Assembly (NCBI GenBank): GCA_050248595.1
Contig: JBFWSB010000017.1
Location: forward strand, 1-25,851
Reading direction: 5' to 3'
Source: JAGWAZ01 sp050248595
GTDB lineage: Bacteria > Bacteroidota > Ignavibacteria > OLB7
Length of the DNA: 25,851 nucleotides
Shown piece by piece: positions 23,309 through 25,851 of the stretch. The position numbers and the translations under genes are program-made. Below the pieces are notes generated by a model. It did no database searches and was not told where the DNA came from. It worked only from the letters and a program-made list of their open reading frames with translations. Position 1 is the first letter of the stretch, and each line of letters opens with the position of its first letter.

Positions 23309-23366
23309 GTTTATCACTCAGGATAAAAGTGCAGCGCCTCAGTCATGCACTACAACTCGTTCCCAA

Positions 23367-25826
23367 TTAATCTTCAGCGATTGGCGTTACCTCGGCATCC
23401 TCATCAACTGGAACAACGGCTACACCAACAAGGTGATCACCATCGTTTAACCTGATTAGACGCACTCCCTGAGTGTTCCGCCCCATCACCCGAATGTCTG
23501 AAACGTGCTGGCGAATTGCCATTCCCCCCACTGTCATCAACATCAGGTCATCACCATCAACAACCTCTTTCAGAGCAATTACTTTTCCGGTTTTGTCAGT
23601 GATGTTCATCGAAATCACCCCTTTACCACCTCGCCTCGTCAAGCGGAAATCATCTACCCTACTCCGCTTGCCATAACCATTTTCGCTGGCAACAAGCACT
23701 GTTGCGTCAGCACGCTTCACAGTAATCATCTCAATCACGTAGTCTCCCTTCGAGAGGGTTACGCCCCTCACTCCAGTTGCTGTCCGCCCCATATCGCGCA
23801 CATCTGTTTCGCGGAATCGAACAGCATTACCGTAATGCGTTCCAATCAGAATATCATTTGTGCCATCGGTAAGTCGAGCAGATACCAGTGTGTCGTTATC
23901 CTTCAGGTTGATAGCAATAATTCCATTTGTCCGGATGTTTGAGTAATCCCGAAGCTGAGATTTCTTCACCGTTCCGCTCTTCGTTACCATAATGATCGAC
24001 TCATCGGTATCGAAATCCTTCACCGAGAGGATCACGTTCACGTTCTCATCTTTCTCAATCTGAAGCAGGTTTGCAAGGGAACGCCCTTTTGCCGCCCGCC
24101 CAGCTTCAGGCAGTTCGTAGATCTTTCTCCTGAAGCATCGTCCCCTATCGGTGAAGAAGACCATATAGTGGTGTGTTGATCCGACGAAGACATGCTCGAT
24201 GAAATCATCATCCCTCGTCTTCATACCAGTGACACCTTTGCCTCCACGATTCTGCCGACGGTAACCAGAGACTGGAAAACGTTTGATGAAGCCATTGTGG
24301 GAGATTGTCACCACCATGTCTTCCTCGGCAATCATATCCTCAACGGTAAACTCGGAGTAGTCGAAGACAATCTCTGTCCGTCTCGGATCAGCAAATCGCT
24401 CTTTGATCTCCGCCAGCTCCTGCCGAATAATCTCCAGCTGCAAATCTTTTGACCCAAGGATTGCATTCAAACGCTCAATCAGCTTCAAAGTCTCGCGATA
24501 TTCATCCTCAATCTTCTGCCGCTCAAGTCCAGTTAAGCGCTGCAAGCGCATGTCGAGAATTGCCTTGGCTTGAATCTCCGACAACTCGAACCGGCTCATC
24601 AAGTTTGCGCGAGCTGTCTCGGCATCTTTTGACTTCCGAATGGTTTCGATCACCGCATCGATATTATCGAGTGCGATGATATATCCTTCGAGAATGTGGG
24701 CACGCCTTTCGGCAGCATCCAGCTCGAACTGCGTTCGCCGAACAATAACTTCGTTCCGGTGTTGCAGGAAGTGGTACATCACCTCCTTCAGGTTCAACAC
24801 GCGGGGACGCCCCTTTACCAGGGCAAGCGTAATCACACCAAACGTATTCTGCATCTGGGTATGCTTGTAGAGATTGTTCAACACAATCTCCGGTATAGCA
24901 TCCCGCTTCAGCTCGATCACTACGCGCAATCCATCACGGTCAGATTCATCCCGAACATTCGAAATGTCGTCGAGCTTTTTGTCCCGCACTAACTCGGCAA
25001 TCTTCTCAATCAGATTTGCCTTGTTCACCTGATAGGGCAGCTCGGTAACAACAAGCTGTTCTTTCCCACTCTTCAACTGTTCGGTGCTCACTCGTGCCCG
25101 AACAATCACTTTCCCTCGCCCTGTCTTGAACGCCTCCACAACCCCTTCATATCCGTAGATAATTCCACCGGTCGGGAAGTCTGGAGCCTTCACAAACTTC
25201 ATTAACTCTTCGATAGTGATATCTGGGTTTTTCGTCATTGCGATCAACCCATCAACAACTTCGCCGAGGTTGTGAGGAGGGATGTTGGTAGCCATGCCGA
25301 CGGCAATACCACCGGCACCATTCACCAACAGGTTTGGAAGGTTCGCAGGAAGGACAGATGGCTGCTGAAGCGAATCGTCGAAGTTCGGAACAAAATCAAC
25401 AGTGTTCTTGTCAATATCCCGAAGCATTTCAATTGCAGGGGCTGTCAGGCGAGCCTCGGTATACCTCATCGCCGCCGGAGGGTCTCCGTCAACAGAACCG
25501 AAGTTCCCTTGACCGTCGACCAATTCATGCCGCATCGAGAAGTCTTGAGCCATCCGGACGAGAGAGTCGTAAATCGCCTGGTCACCGTGGGGATGGTACT
25601 TACCCATCGTCTCACCAACGATACGGGCCGATTTCTTATATGGTCGGTTCGGACTAAGTCCGAGTTCCGACATTGAATAGAGGACGCGCCTGTGTACAGG
25701 CTTTAGACCATCACGGACATCAGGTAAGGCTCGCGAAACAATCACCGACATCGAATAGTCGAGATAAGAACTCGACATTTCTTCTTCGAGCGTGACTGGA
25801 ATCAGACGTTCGGAAATCGAGGACAT
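23367..25826 (-). CDS. gyrA: DNA gyrase subunit A
   Basis: 819 residues, full length. It forms A2B2 gyrase with GyrB and introduces negative supercoils by breaking and passing DNA. The catalytic tyrosine is Tyr122 in AAMRYTEARL, numbered as in E. coli. The N-terminal breakage-reunion domain (1-~500) holds RALPDVRDGLKPVHRR and KYHPHGDQAIYD. The C-terminal beta-pinwheel (~505-800) carries a GyrA-box-like QNRGGKG, supporting gyrase rather than topoisomerase IV ParC. The tail is short and acidic. The quinolone-determining position equivalent to Ser83 is Gln83, while Asp87 is kept. Only 25 nt upstream are in the window, so promoter and operon context are unseen. The gene is convergent with the secreted-protein unit, with opposed terminators between. 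Confidence 0.97.
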   Translation of the reverse strand: MSSISERLIPVTLEEEMSSSYLDYSMSVIVSRALPDVRDGLKPVHRRVLYSMSELGLSPNRPYKKSARIVGETMGKYHPHGDQAIYDSLVRMAQDFSMRHELVDGQGNFGSVDGDPPAAMRYTEARLTAPAIEMLRDIDKNTVDFVPNFDDSLQQPSVLPANLPNLLVNGAGGIAVGMATNIPPHNLGEVVDGLIAMTKNPDITIEELMKFVKAPDFPTGGIIYGYEGVVEAFKTGRGKVIVRARVSTEQLKSGKEQLVVTELPYQVNKANLIEKIAELVRDKKLDDISNVRDESDRDGLRVVIELKRDAIPEIVLNNLYKHTQMQNTFGVITLALVKGRPRVLNLKEVMYHFLQHRNEVIVRRTQFELDAAERRAHILEGYIIALDNIDAVIETIRKSKDAETARANLMSRFELSEIQAKAILDMRLQRLTGLERQKIEDEYRETLKLIERLNAILGSKDLQLEIIRQELAEIKERFADPRRTEIVFDYSEFTVEDMIAEEDMVVTISHNGFIKRFPVSGYRRQNRGGKGVTGMKTRDDDFIEHVFVGSTHHYMVFFTDRGRCFRRKIYELPEAGRAAKGRSLANLLQIEKDENVNVILSVKDFDTDESIIMVTKSGTVKKSQLRDYSNIRTNGIIAINLKDNDTLVSARLTDGTNDILIGTHYGNAVRFRETDVRDMGRTATGVRGVTLSKGDYVIEMITVKRADATVLVASENGYGKRSRVDDFRLTRRGGKGVISMNITDKTGKVIALKEVVDGDDLMLMTVGGMAIRQHVSDIRVMGRNTQGVRLIRLNDGDHLVGVAVVPVDEDAEVTPIAED

Positions 25827-25851
25827 AAAGATTACGTTATTGAAACGGTAG

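Noticed and set aside
23090..23326. 78-residue plus-strand frame after the secreted protein gene
   Set aside because: It runs through two strong terminator hairpins, including a seven-T run.

Overview
The window looks like a chromosomal segment from the Bacteroidota/Chlorobiota superphylum, perhaps an Ignavibacteria- or Kapabacteria-like lineage; the lineage is an inference. The reasons are two large secreted proteins ending in type IX secretion (T9SS) sorting domains, a Bacteroidota-style promoter in front of a tRNA cluster (TTG, 20 nt, TAACTTTG), few strong Shine-Dalgarno sites, and menaquinone synthesis through the futalosine route. No integrase, transposase or CRISPR array is visible. Most of the window is housekeeping, with one accessory-looking patch at 20.8-23.3 kb.

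Layout. 1-1295: the 3' end of an MFS transporter gene, convergent with a GNAT acetyltransferase gene. 1425-7793 (minus): two T9SS cargo genes, one a multi-domain protein of about 1300 residues and one an Asp-box beta-propeller. The start region of the first lies in an 85-bp tandem duplication. 8390-10689 (plus): a translationally coupled FAD-dependent oxidase and TIGR00027-type methyltransferase. 10729-16066 (minus): hemL, an aroK-aroB fusion and aroQ overlap by 4 nt at each junction. They are followed by a 23S rRNA intervening-sequence-type four-helix-bundle gene, aroC, and a small lipoprotein gene. 16554-17903 (plus): a secreted vanadium haloperoxidase/PAP2-like enzyme. A bidirectional hairpin separates it from 18048-20159 (minus), a single-chain MqnA-MqnC fusion. 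20284-20804 (plus): promoter, tRNA-Ala(CGC), tRNA-Gln(CTG), tRNA-Glu(CTC) and a strong terminator, with duplicated spacers between the tRNAs. 20946-22980 (plus): a hybrid regulator (transposase-like HTH, GAF-like core, LuxR HTH) and a cysteine-rich secreted protein of unknown family. Between them lie two ungapped copies of a 68-nt regulatory module. 23367-25826 (minus): gyrA.

How the genes fit together. AroB, AroQ, AroK and AroC are steps 2, 3, 5 and 7 of the shikimate pathway. Chorismate, the AroC product, is the substrate of the MqnA half of the nearby fusion, so much of the window serves chorismate and menaquinone supply. HemL adds tetrapyrrole synthesis from glutamyl-tRNA. The most novel-looking part is 20.9-23.0 kb: a regulator of unusual architecture, a repeated operator-like module and a secreted Cys-rich product, which together could form a small sensing-and-secretion system. 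That is a hypothesis from layout and repeats, not an established function.
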